A stretch of 64,000 nucleotides of DNA, from contig NZ_WMID02000005.1 of assembly GCF_009711165.2 (NCBI RefSeq), positions 124,001-188,000 of the forward strand. The letters are read 5' to 3'. Positions 54,695 through 63,144 of the stretch are shown here, one piece after another. The notes under the pieces are model-generated. The model had not been told where the DNA came from and ran no database searches. It saw nothing but the letters and a program-made list of their open reading frames with translations. The first letter of the stretch is position 1; the number at the start of each line of letters is the position of its first letter. This DNA comes from Flavobacterium sp. MC2016-06 (GTDB lineage: Bacteria > Bacteroidota > Bacteroidia > Flavobacteriales > Flavobacteriaceae). Both the position numbers and the translations under genes were made by a program.

Positions 54695-56881
54695 TTAATA
54701 ACAATCCGTTAATAATTGTCCGTTATTTTTAAACTCTAAAATACTTTTTGTTTTTCTAGACTGACATAACAAATCAAGAATTGCTTCTACATCTTTTTGC
54801 ATTGCTAATGAACCACAAATCATAATCACACCGCCTTCTTTCAATAAATCAACAAAAAAGTCGGTATCACGTTTTATAAGATCCATTACGTAAATATGTT
54901 CGGCTTGGCGTGATAATGCCAAATGAAAACTATGAAGATGATGCTTCTGAATCATTTCGGCAGTAAATGTTTTATATCCAGAAACGGTTTCGGTTTCCAT
55001 TCTAAAACCACAGTATAAATGCGTTTCAGTTTTAATTTTATTTTGTTCAATCATTCCGAGGAAAGGCGCAATACCAGTTCCGTTGGAGATTAAAGCTACT
55101 TTAGGCGCTTTTTTAGGAAAATGAAAAGCAGCATTTTTAAGAATCCTTGCTTTAATAACATTTCCAGGTTTAAGATTATTTAGATAACCAGAACCTAAAC
55201 CATGCGAATGCAGTTTTACAACCAATTGCACATTACCAGAATGATTTCCGATAGAGTAGAGGCGTTCTCTGTTGTCATTTGCGGGATATACAGCCAGTAA
55301 ATCACCAGAAGTAATTTTAGTTCTGCTTCCGGCGCGTAAAGTAAGTATAAAAGTATGTTCAGCATCTGAAACCTCGGTTTTGTTTAAAACCATTAATTTA
55401 TCTAAACCTTTCGGAACTTCATTGTATAAAGATGGTGTTGGCGATAACGGAATTCCAGTTTTGTCGCTCCATAATCTCACCCAGTTTACAAACTCTTCTG
55501 CAGATTTATCATTTACGGTTTGAACGTCTAAAATACGATTTGTCCAATTTTGTTTGTCTAATAAAGCATCTACTTCAAGTGCAAAACCACAAAAATCAGG
55601 ATAAGATTTTGAACCAAAACCAACAACAGAAAAATTTACTTTATGTTCTTGAGTATGTTTTTTTAGGATTGAAGTAAATTTAGTTCCGTTAGACGGAGCG
55701 TCGCCAAGTCCGTGAGTAGAAGTAAAAACAATAATATGTTCTGCTTTATGAAAAGTTTTAAAACTATTCAATTCGGCCAAGAAAACCTTTTCACCATTTG
55801 CCATTAATTGTTTGGCAATAGCATTGGCAAATCGTAAAGAACTTCCGTTTTCTGAACCTGCCAATAAAATAAATTTACTTTCATCGGCTTTAAATTTATT
55901 TTTAATGCGGCTAGATCTTCTTTTTAAAGTAATTGCAAAACCAGAATAGAGAAAAAACAGGATATTAAGAGAAGCAATTACAAGTATAATTGCCCATATA
56001 ATATTGATTCTTCCGGCATGAATATCGAGACTTAAAGCAGCTAACTGCGCTCGCCTCGGGGTGAGTCTCTCTGTAACTACAACACCTGTAACTTGATTAA
56101 CTTCGACTTCTCGGTCGTTTAATTCAATAATGTAATATTCCTCAGGATCATCAGTAAAAGGAAATTCAATTTTCTTTACATCAGACAAATGAGTGGTTTT
56201 AAATAACGAAACAGTATTTTTTTGATCAGGAACAGGATTAGATTTTTCCTGTTTTTCTTTTCCTTTATCCATGAAAAAGTTAAACCTTTCCAGCGATAAA
56301 TAAGTTCCAGTGAGTGCAATAACCAAAATTGGAATTAAGGCAAATCTTCCTAATACAACGTGATAATATTGGGCAAAATACTCTTTTATTACTTTCGAAA
56401 AGAAATTACGAATTCCCTGCTGTCTTTTCAGTACAAGAACAAAACCCGAAATCGAAATCAAGAATAATAAAAAAGAAATTATGCCAACAATAAAACGTCC
56501 TGTTTCATGAAGGAATAACGAGCGATGTAAGCCCGTTACCCACTGGATAAATTCATTTTTTTTGATAGGTTTCCCTAACTTTTTAGCCGTCAAAGGATCA
56601 ATGTATGCATTTACATCATTGCCGTCTTTGTCAATTGCCTCAAGCGTTACAAATTGATTATAATCTACACTTAACTCTGTAATTTCAGGATAAGCCTTTT
56701 TTAAAACAGGCAGCGTCTGCTCTAAAGTTATGGTATCAAAATTTTCTGCCCGGTACGGAAGTGTTTTTTCCTGTGCTGCATCTACAGCCAAAATGGTACC
56801 TGTAACCGATGCTAATAATAGAAAAACAGAAGAAAACAAAGCCAAAGCCAAGTGTGAGTAACGCCAAAAAGAAAGAGTCAT
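54695..56881 (-). CDS. PepSY-membrane domain fused to flavodoxin/ferredoxin-reductase domains
   Basis: Residues 1-330 are a PepSY-associated membrane domain with four hydrophobic segments (SHLALALFSSVFLLLASVTGTILAV, FIVGIISFLLFLISISGFVLVL, VVLGRFALIPILVIALTGTYLSL, IIWAIILVIASLNILFFLYSG). Residues about 350-490 are a flavodoxin-like FMN domain (ILLAGSENGSSLRFANAIA, HGLGDAPSNG). Residues about 510-728 bind FAD and NAD(P)H (RLYSIGNHSG, ALISNGTGIAPFLGMIEQ, VIMICGSLAMQKDVEAIL), as in sulfite-reductase flavoproteins and nitric-oxide-synthase reductase domains. It should carry electrons from cytoplasmic NAD(P)H across the inner membrane. It starts 13 bp after the DUF2271 gene. Confidence 0.9.
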   Translation of the reverse strand: MTLSFWRYSHLALALFSSVFLLLASVTGTILAVDAAQEKTLPYRAENFDTITLEQTLPVLKKAYPEITELSVDYNQFVTLEAIDKDGNDVNAYIDPLTAKKLGKPIKKNEFIQWVTGLHRSLFLHETGRFIVGIISFLLFLISISGFVLVLKRQQGIRNFFSKVIKEYFAQYYHVVLGRFALIPILVIALTGTYLSLERFNFFMDKGKEKQEKSNPVPDQKNTVSLFKTTHLSDVKKIEFPFTDDPEEYYIIELNDREVEVNQVTGVVVTERLTPRRAQLAALSLDIHAGRINIIWAIILVIASLNILFFLYSGFAITLKRRSSRIKNKFKADESKFILLAGSENGSSLRFANAIAKQLMANGEKVFLAELNSFKTFHKAEHIIVFTSTHGLGDAPSNGTKFTSILKKHTQEHKVNFSVVGFGSKSYPDFCGFALEVDALLDKQNWTNRILDVQTVNDKSAEEFVNWVRLWSDKTGIPLSPTPSLYNEVPKGLDKLMVLNKTEVSDAEHTFILTLRAGSRTKITSGDLLAVYPANDNRERLYSIGNHSGNVQLVVKLHSHGLGSGYLNNLKPGNVIKARILKNAAFHFPKKAPKVALISNGTGIAPFLGMIEQNKIKTETHLYCGFRMETETVSGYKTFTAEMIQKHHLHSFHLALSRQAEHIYVMDLIKRDTDFFVDLLKEGGVIMICGSLAMQKDVEAILDLLCQSRKTKSILEFKNNGQLLTDCY

Positions 56882-56894
56882 TATGTAATCCTTA

Positions 56895-57380
56895 TTATAT
56901 TTTATTTAATCTTACGTAACGAATATAGCCTTTTCCTTCGGTTTTATCAGCCAATCCTTCAGTAGTAAGAGGAATCTCTAAGTCGGTTACATAGTATTTT
57001 TGATCTTCTACAGCGCTTTCAAATCTTAATTTATATCCAGCATTAATTTTAGAATCTTCAATTTCTATTGTTGTAATACTTCTGTCACCGCCAGTTACCG
57101 AAGCTCCTGTTTTTGCACTGATATCATCTGCTGGTTTTTTAGAGTGAAATTTGTGCCATTCTTTTAGAGAAGTGTACCATTTTTTATCATCACCCATTAC
57201 GTAAAGTGTTTTTTCGTATTCGCCTTTAGCGTTTAATAACGAAACTACGATATAAGCACCTTCTCCCATATAGTTTGACATTTGAAGCATGCATTTGTAT
57301 TTGCTTGCCTGTGCCGAAGCTTGAAAAGAAATAAGGCAGATAAGTGCACCTGTAAGCGCTATTTTAAATATTGATTTCAT
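56895..57380 (-). CDS. DUF2271 periplasmic protein with ApbE flavinylation motif
   Basis: The signal peptide ends near QASAQA (residues 1-25). The 161-residue protein matches DUF2271 by its order of motifs: YMGEGAYIVVSLLNAKGEYEKTLYVMGDDKKWYTSLKEWHKFH, then DDISAKTGASVTGGDRS, then YKLRFESAVEDQKYYVTDLEIPL. T91-G-A-S-V-T96 fits the (S/T)GA(S/T)xT sequence to which ApbE attaches FMN, so T96 is the predicted flavin site. It would accept electrons from the PepSY flavoprotein encoded 13 bp downstream. The electron sink is unknown. Confidence 0.85.
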   Translation of the reverse strand: MKSIFKIALTGALICLISFQASAQASKYKCMLQMSNYMGEGAYIVVSLLNAKGEYEKTLYVMGDDKKWYTSLKEWHKFHSKKPADDISAKTGASVTGGDRSITTIEIEDSKINAGYKLRFESAVEDQKYYVTDLEIPLTTEGLADKTEGKGYIRYVRLNKI

Positions 57381-57455
57381 GAAATTTATTTTAATTGGAA
57401 TTTGGAATTTAATTTTTGGAATTTAGATTATTATGTTGTCTGCAAGATCAAACTA

Positions 57456-58946
57456 TTATTTCAAAAATTCAATAGAAACATTGTTTTTTGTCAACGACTC
57501 ATTTTCTTTTGCCAGCGCGTAAGCACTTTCGTCAAACTCAGTTTTAATATCTTTTTGAGCGCCAATAGACATTAGGTATTTTAAGATAGTATCGTCTTTA
57601 GAAATCATTGCAGCTTTGTGTAAAGCCGTCATACCATCTTTATTTTTAGCATTCACATCAATATTTAAAGAAGCTAGTTTTTTAAGTAAACCTAAATCAT
57701 TTTTAGGCATTGCGATAAGGTATAAAGTACTTCCGTCTTTTTGCGGTGCAGCCAAGTTTAATCCTTTGTCTTGAAGTAATTTTACTTTTGCTTCAAACGG
57801 ATCTTGTGTTGCCGCAGCGTCACGACCTTGTGGACGGTAAGATTGTACTAAATAAACACCTAAATTATTTCCGTCTTTATCTTTTACATTTACGTCAGCA
57901 CCTTTAGTTAAAAGAATATTTACTGATTCTGGAGATCCAGATTTTACAGCATACGTCAAAGCCGATTCTCCTTTAAGGTTTTGTAAGTTGATGTTTTTTG
58001 CAACAGGAAGTAATTGCTCTACTGAAGCTGTTTCTCTAGAAGCCGCAATCATTAATGGAGTAGTTCCCTCTTTATCTACTTTGTTTGCATCTACACCTTT
58101 AGAAAGGAAATATTTAAGAATTTCTGCCTGATTTGGTTTTCCTGCTAAAAGATGAAGAATATTTTCTCCGGCTTTATTAGTAACAGTTGGTTTAATTTTT
58201 ACTTCTTCAATCAAATATTTATAGGCTTCTAGAGAAGTTGTTTCTCTACGCATTCCTTGTGCAGCAATAAGAAGCGCGTTGTCATTAAATTTCACCCCTT
58301 TTTCTATAATACTCTTTAAAAGCGTTACATTTCCAGATCTTGCTGCGTAGTTAAAAGCAGTATTTCCATCATTATCAACATCTTTTAAAGACATTCCTTT
58401 TGAAGCAAAATAAGCAGACAGTTTTAAATCTTTATCAAAAGCAACAGCCATTAATAATAAGTTGGCTCCATCTTTGTATTTTTTCTTAGGGTCAATTCCA
58501 GCTTTAAAGAATACATCGTATAATGCTGTATTTGTTCCTCCGTTACTAGCACCAAAAGCAATTGGAGTAGTAGCGTGGCTGTCTTCTAAGTTAATGTCAG
58601 AACCTTTTGCAATAAGATATTCCGCAAGTTCAGTATTTCCTCTATATGCTGCCCAGTGTAAATAGATACGATTATCGTGTGTCATTTTTCCAACTGGATT
58701 TCCCGGCTGCTCTAAAAGGAATTTTATAGTTGCAATTGGCGCATCATTATTTATGGCTAAAACAACTGGGTCAAAAGCATTTTGATTAGATTGTGTAGGA
58801 TCATTTCCTTTTGCAATTTCGGCTTTAACAGCGTTTACATCTGGAGAAGTTTTCCAAAATGATTGTTCTAATAATATGTTTTTTTGCTGGGCACTAACAA
58901 ATAAAGTTGCGGCTAATGCAAAAGAAATAAAAATATTCTTTTTCAT
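57456..58946 (-). CDS. Exported ankyrin-repeat protein
   Basis: ATG 58946 gives MKKNIFISFALAATLFVSAQQ, a signal peptide. An in-frame ATG at 58979 adds 11 residues before it. Nearly the whole mature protein consists of ankyrin repeats, such as DNRIYLHWAAYRGNTELAEYLIAKGSDIN, DGNTAFNYAARSGNVTLLKSIIEKG, KGESALTYAVKSGSPESVNILLTKGADVN and DGMTALHKAAMISKDDTILKYLMSIGA. It probably acts as a binding scaffold outside the cytoplasm. It is first in the minus-strand group with the DUF2271, flavoprotein and apbE genes, 75 bp before DUF2271, so a role in assembling that redox system is likely (inference). Confidence 0.9.
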   Translation of the reverse strand: MKKNIFISFALAATLFVSAQQKNILLEQSFWKTSPDVNAVKAEIAKGNDPTQSNQNAFDPVVLAINNDAPIATIKFLLEQPGNPVGKMTHDNRIYLHWAAYRGNTELAEYLIAKGSDINLEDSHATTPIAFGASNGGTNTALYDVFFKAGIDPKKKYKDGANLLLMAVAFDKDLKLSAYFASKGMSLKDVDNDGNTAFNYAARSGNVTLLKSIIEKGVKFNDNALLIAAQGMRRETTSLEAYKYLIEEVKIKPTVTNKAGENILHLLAGKPNQAEILKYFLSKGVDANKVDKEGTTPLMIAASRETASVEQLLPVAKNINLQNLKGESALTYAVKSGSPESVNILLTKGADVNVKDKDGNNLGVYLVQSYRPQGRDAAATQDPFEAKVKLLQDKGLNLAAPQKDGSTLYLIAMPKNDLGLLKKLASLNIDVNAKNKDGMTALHKAAMISKDDTILKYLMSIGAQKDIKTEFDESAYALAKENESLTKNNVSIEFLK

Positions 58947-58979
58947 ATTGAGGTATTTATTGTTTATTGAATTTATCAA

Positions 58980-59771
58980 GGTTCATTTTATTAAGTAAAT
59001 CACGGAACAAACGGATCTATTTAGAATAAATAAAAATAAGGCAAATGTAAATATTAAAATCATTAAATCAATCTTAATTTCTCCTTAAAAAAACTTTTTT
59101 AGGTTAGTTTCCTCAAATTTTAGGATTTGTGTAAGTTGTTTTTGATGTTTTTTAATGTTGAATATTCCTGCTCAGAATTCATTGTGAAATTTGAATCAAA
59201 ATATTTTCTCAAGACACTTTTTAGAATTTTTCAGCAAGTAAGATGTTAATGTCAAAAGTTTAACAATTTTTACTTGTTCAAGTTAAGTTTTTAAAGCATT
59301 AAGAGTCGATTTTTACTTCATGTTTTTTGTAAGATTTTGTTTGATAGTGTTTTATGGGGTTAAAAAACGATTTCTCTTGATTTCTGTTAATTAGAATAAT
59401 TATAAATAACAACGTTTTTTTGACCCTGTTTTTAAAATAAAATATCAAAATTTAGAAACTCACTGTTGATAACTGTTTTCAGAATAAGGTAAAAATGCAA
59501 TGAAATTTTCTGTTGATAACTTTCATGAGTTTTATAGAAATGCCTAGTTGATTGATAATTACGAGAACCAGATCTGCTGTTGATAAAAATTAATTTCCAT
59601 CCCTTTTTTTGACCTTTTTAACTGTTGATAATTGAATGGATTTTTAACAACAAAACCATGGTAAAAGAATATCTGTGGATTAATTTTGCAATGATAGAGA
59701 AATCATATTTACAGACCCTCGTAAAGAGCTTTTTTCTATCCTTAATCAGTCATTACTTAATACTATAATAT
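58980..59771. other. Long AT-rich intergenic region upstream of nrdB
   Basis: About 790 bp without a supported gene lie between the divergent ankyrin and nrdB genes. The first 480 bp are plain AT-rich DNA without recognised repeats, unlike other gaps here. The last 310 bp hold the DnaA-box-like cluster (own entry). No palindromic repeat of the other families is seen. Confidence 0.7.
59464..59682 (+). promoter_or_regulatory. Cluster of DnaA-box-like sites upstream of nrdB
   Basis: TGTTGATAA (reverse complement TTATCAACA) occurs exactly at 59464, 59511, 59578 and 59623. A TGTGGATTA (one base from the classical TGTGGATAA) is at 59674. All have the same orientation with spacings of 47, 67, 45 and 51 bp. 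In E. coli, DnaA binds boxes upstream of nrdAB. A replication-origin role cannot be excluded. Confidence 0.6.
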
Positions 59772-60746
59772 ATGTCAATTTTCGATAAAAGAATTAATTA
59801 TAAACCGTTTGAATATCCAGAGGTTTTACAATTTACAGAAGCTATAAATAAGGCTTATTGGGTTCACTCAGAAGTTGATTTTACTGCTGATACACAAGAT
59901 TTTCATGCTCATTTATCATTGGCAGAAAAAACAGCCATAAAAAATAGTTTATTAGCTATTGCCCAAATTGAGGTAGCCGTAAAAAGTTTTTGGGGCAATA
60001 TATACGAGCATTTTCCGAAGCCGGAATTCAACGGATTAGGAAGTACTTTTGCCGAATGTGAGTTCAGACATTCTGAGGCATATTCTCGTCTTCTAGAAGT
60101 TTTAGGATACAATGATGAGTTCGAAAAACTAATGGACATTCCAGTAATCCGCAAACGTGTAGATTATCTTTCAAATGTATTAAAAGACACCAAATCGCAA
60201 GACAATAAAAAGTATGTTGTATCGCTTATTTTGTTCAGCATTCTAATAGAAAACGTATCATTATTCAGTCAGTTTGCCATATTGTTATCTTTTACCAGAT
60301 TTAAAGGATATATGAAAAACGTAAGCAATATTATTGCTTGGACTTCTATAGATGAGCAGATTCATGCAAATGGCGGTGTCTATATTATTAATAAAATAAA
60401 AGAAGAGTTTCCAGATTATTTTGACGAAGAAACTTTGGCTTTAATTAGAGAAACTGTTAAAGAATCAATTGATGTAGAATCGGATATTTTAGATTGGATA
60501 TTTGAAGAAGGTGAAATTGAAACGATTAACAAAAAAGATCTTGTAAATTTTATGAGATTTAGAGTAGATGAAAGCCTAAAACAAATTGGAATGGAAACTA
60601 TTTTTAATATTTCTCCAGACGATTATAAAGCAATGGCTTGGTTTGAAGAAGAAGTTTTTGCAAACAGTTTAGATGATTTCTTTGCAAAACGCCCTGTAGA
60701 ATATACTAAACACGATAAAAGCATAACAGCCAACGACCTTTTTTAA
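59772..60746 (+). CDS. nrdB: Class I ribonucleotide reductase beta subunit
   Basis: NrdB houses the metal cofactor that starts radical chemistry for dNTP synthesis. The ferritin-like carboxylate ligands are visible: E67 (AQIEVAVKSF), E97 and H100 (CEFRHSEAY), E160 (SILIENVSLF), E195 and H198 (DEQIHANGG). Y104 stands near the usual radical Tyr. At 324 residues without an ATP-cone it resembles the F. johnsoniae class Id enzyme, which uses a dimanganese cofactor. Assignment to class Id is inferred from genus and partner. It is co-transcribed with nrdA, 18 bp downstream, behind the DnaA-box-like cluster. Confidence 0.95.
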   Translation: MSIFDKRINYKPFEYPEVLQFTEAINKAYWVHSEVDFTADTQDFHAHLSLAEKTAIKNSLLAIAQIEVAVKSFWGNIYEHFPKPEFNGLGSTFAECEFRHSEAYSRLLEVLGYNDEFEKLMDIPVIRKRVDYLSNVLKDTKSQDNKKYVVSLILFSILIENVSLFSQFAILLSFTRFKGYMKNVSNIIAWTSIDEQIHANGGVYIINKIKEEFPDYFDEETLALIRETVKESIDVESDILDWIFEEGEIETINKKDLVNFMRFRVDESLKQIGMETIFNISPDDYKAMAWFEEEVFANSLDDFFAKRPVEYTKHDKSITANDLF

Positions 60747-60764
60747 TATAAGCACATAATACGT

Positions 60765-62462
60765 ATGAATACAACAGAAACAAATGAATCAAACAGCTTG
60801 GCACCAGGTCTGCCTGATAACAAAATGTGGTGGAAAAATTCTGAAAGTGAACAAATCTTAAATCGCGGTTACCTTTTAAAAGGAGAAACTGTAGAAGGTG
60901 CGATTGATAGAATTTGTACTGCGGCTGCAAAAAGATTGTATAAACCAGAGTTGAAAGAATCTTTTGTTGAAATGATCGAACGCGGCTGGATGAGTATTAG
61001 TTCTCCAGTTTGGGCTAATATGGGTACAGAACGCGGTTTGCCAATTTCTTGTTTTAATGTGCATGTTCCAGACAAAATTGAAGGTATTACGCATAAACTA
61101 GGTGAAGTTATCATGCAGACCAAAATAGGCGGCGGGACTTCTGGTTACTTTGGTGAGCTTCGCGAAAGAGGAAGCGCTGTAACGGATAACGGAAAGAGCA
61201 GCGGAGCAGTAAGTTTTATGAAACTTTTTGATACGGCTATGGATACTATTTCTCAAGGTGGTGTGCGTCGTGGTGCATTTGCTGCGTATCTTGATGTTGA
61301 TCATCCAGATATTGAGGAATTTTTGAAAATTAAAAGTATCGGAAACCCAATTCAGAACCTATTTACAGGAATTTGTGTACCCGATTATTGGATGCAGGAA
61401 ATGATTGATGGTGATGCTGATAAAAGACAAGTTTGGGCAAAAGTATTAGAAAGTCGTCAGCAAAAAGGATTACCATATATCTTTTTTAGCGACAATGTAA
61501 ATAAAAATAAACCTCAGGTATATAAAGATCAAAACCTGCGTATTAATGCAAGTAATTTGTGCAGTGAGATTATGCTGCCGTCTAGTAGTGACGAATCGTT
61601 TATCTGCTGCCTTTCTTCTATGAACTTAGAGTTGTACGAAGAATGGAAAGATACCGAAGCCGTAAAACTAGCGATCTTTTTCCTTGATGCTGTATTGCAG
61701 GAGTTTATTGAGAAAACAGAAGGAAACTATTATCTTGCTGCAGCAAACCGTTTTGCAAAAAGACACCGTGCTTTAGGATTGGGAGTTTTAGGATGGCATT
61801 CGTATCTTCAAAAAAATATGATTCCGTTTGAAGGTCTTGAAGCTAAAATGAAAACGACTGAAATCTTCAAACACATCAGTGATAAAGCCGATAAAGCAAC
61901 ACAAGATTTAGCAAGAATCTACGGTGAGCCAGAATTGCTTAAAGGTTACGGAAGACGTAATACTACAACAATGGCAATTGCACCTACAACGTCGTCATCG
62001 GCTATTTTAGGACAGACTTCTCCAGGAATTGAGCCATTTAGCAGTAATTACTATAAAGCAGGATTAAGCAAAGGTAATTTTATGCGTAAGAATAAATACC
62101 TGAAAGCATTATTAGAAAAAAAAGGTATTGATAATGAAGAGGTTTGGAGAGGAATTATGCTAAATGGCGGAAGTGTACAGCATATAGATGAACTGACTCA
62201 AGAAGAAAAAGATGTTTTTAAAACTTTTAAAGAAATCAGCCAGTTAGAGATTATTCAGCAAGCCTCTATCAGACAAAAATATGTAGATCAAGGGCAGAGT
62301 ATCAATCTTAATATTCCAGCAGATTTAGCGATCAAAGAAGTAAATCGTTTATTGATTGAAGCTTGGCAGTTAGGAATTAAAAGCTTGTATTACCAAAGAA
62401 GTCAAAGCGTCTCTAAGGAACTTGTTACAAGTCTTGTTTCTTGCAGCAGCTGCGAATCATAA
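60765..62462 (+). CDS. nrdA: Class I ribonucleotide reductase alpha subunit, minimal form
   Basis: The catalytic subunit reduces ribonucleotides to deoxyribonucleotides. Its 565 residues compare with about 760 in E. coli, and no N-terminal ATP-cone is present. Active-site cysteines are C96 (PISCFNV), C266 (NLCSEI, the thiyl-radical position) and C281 or C282 (FICCLSS). RRGAFAAYLDVDHPDIEEFLKIK and NTTTMAIAPTTSSSAILG are core motifs. The C-terminus ends SCSSCES with the reducible pair. The size agrees with the minimal architecture reported for class Id alpha subunits. It lacks the usual activity-site allostery, and specificity regulation may persist. A terminator follows. Confidence 0.95.
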   Translation: MNTTETNESNSLAPGLPDNKMWWKNSESEQILNRGYLLKGETVEGAIDRICTAAAKRLYKPELKESFVEMIERGWMSISSPVWANMGTERGLPISCFNVHVPDKIEGITHKLGEVIMQTKIGGGTSGYFGELRERGSAVTDNGKSSGAVSFMKLFDTAMDTISQGGVRRGAFAAYLDVDHPDIEEFLKIKSIGNPIQNLFTGICVPDYWMQEMIDGDADKRQVWAKVLESRQQKGLPYIFFSDNVNKNKPQVYKDQNLRINASNLCSEIMLPSSSDESFICCLSSMNLELYEEWKDTEAVKLAIFFLDAVLQEFIEKTEGNYYLAAANRFAKRHRALGLGVLGWHSYLQKNMIPFEGLEAKMKTTEIFKHISDKADKATQDLARIYGEPELLKGYGRRNTTTMAIAPTTSSSAILGQTSPGIEPFSSNYYKAGLSKGNFMRKNKYLKALLEKKGIDNEEVWRGIMLNGGSVQHIDELTQEEKDVFKTFKEISQLEIIQQASIRQKYVDQGQSINLNIPADLAIKEVNRLLIEAWQLGIKSLYYQRSQSVSKELVTSLVSCSSCES

Positions 62463-62468
62463 AAAATG

Positions 62469-62502
62469 AAAGCCGAATCCCTAATAAGATTCGGCTTTTT
62501 TA
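62469..62502 (+). terminator. Rho-independent terminator after nrdA
   Basis: An 11-bp stem, AAAGCCGAATC / GATTCGGCTTT, with an 8-nt loop runs into a T-run, 6 bp past the nrdA stop. Confidence 0.93.
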
Positions 62503-63144
62503 TGTCGATTAAATTTTTGTTGTGTTAAAATAAAACACAGCAACTCCCGATAGCTCATTAAGAGATTTTTTCACGCAGATTCTGCAGATTTTGGCAGATT
62601 TTTTTATTTTTTGTCTGCTAAAATCTGCGAAATCTGCGTGCTAAAAAATTAAACACATAGAAACATAGATTTAATAAAACACAGCAACTCCCGATAGCTC
62701 ATTAAGAGATTTTTTCACGCAGATTCTGCAGATTTTGGCAGATTTTTTTATTCCTTTTCTGCTAAAATCTGCAGAATCTGCGTGAAACTTTTTATTTATT
62801 CCTTTACTTAATGAAATTGTCCGATAGCTATCGGATAAAGAATTAAAAATAAAATCAGCTCAATCTGCCAAATCTGCGTGCTAAAAAATTAAACACATAG
62901 AAACATAGATTTTAAAAACAATAAAAAGAGATAAATACAAATCTAGATTTGTCACATAGCTCTGTGAATTTGGACAAATAAAATGCCTTTTACGCCAAAG
63001 AAAAACTATGTCTCTATGTGTTAAAATAAGATATCACGAGAGATTAAATATTTTTAAATCTCTTATAGCATTTTAAAATAAGACATAAAATGTTAATTTC
63101 GTACTCAGAAATTATCATCCAAAACAAATAAATATCTGCAGTAA
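62503..63144. repeat. Intergenic repeats of the CACGCAGATT family
   Basis: No gene is visible. Two inverted repeats with CACGCAGATTCTGCAG... arms lie at 62572-62640 and 62716-62784, and a half copy ends at 62880. The stretch from about 62532 to 62608 is repeated directly at 62676-62752 (144-bp period). AAACACATAGAAACATAGATTT occurs at about 62652 and 62891, with a partly complementary CTATGTCTCTATGTGTT near 63007. A perfect CCGATAGCTATCGG palindrome is at 62821-62834. The antiporter's promoter should lie after 63025. Confidence 0.85.

Noticed and set aside
55272..55677. Two plus-strand ORFs inside the PepSY flavoprotein gene
   Set aside because: They are antisense shadows of a long gene with clear FMN/FAD motifs.
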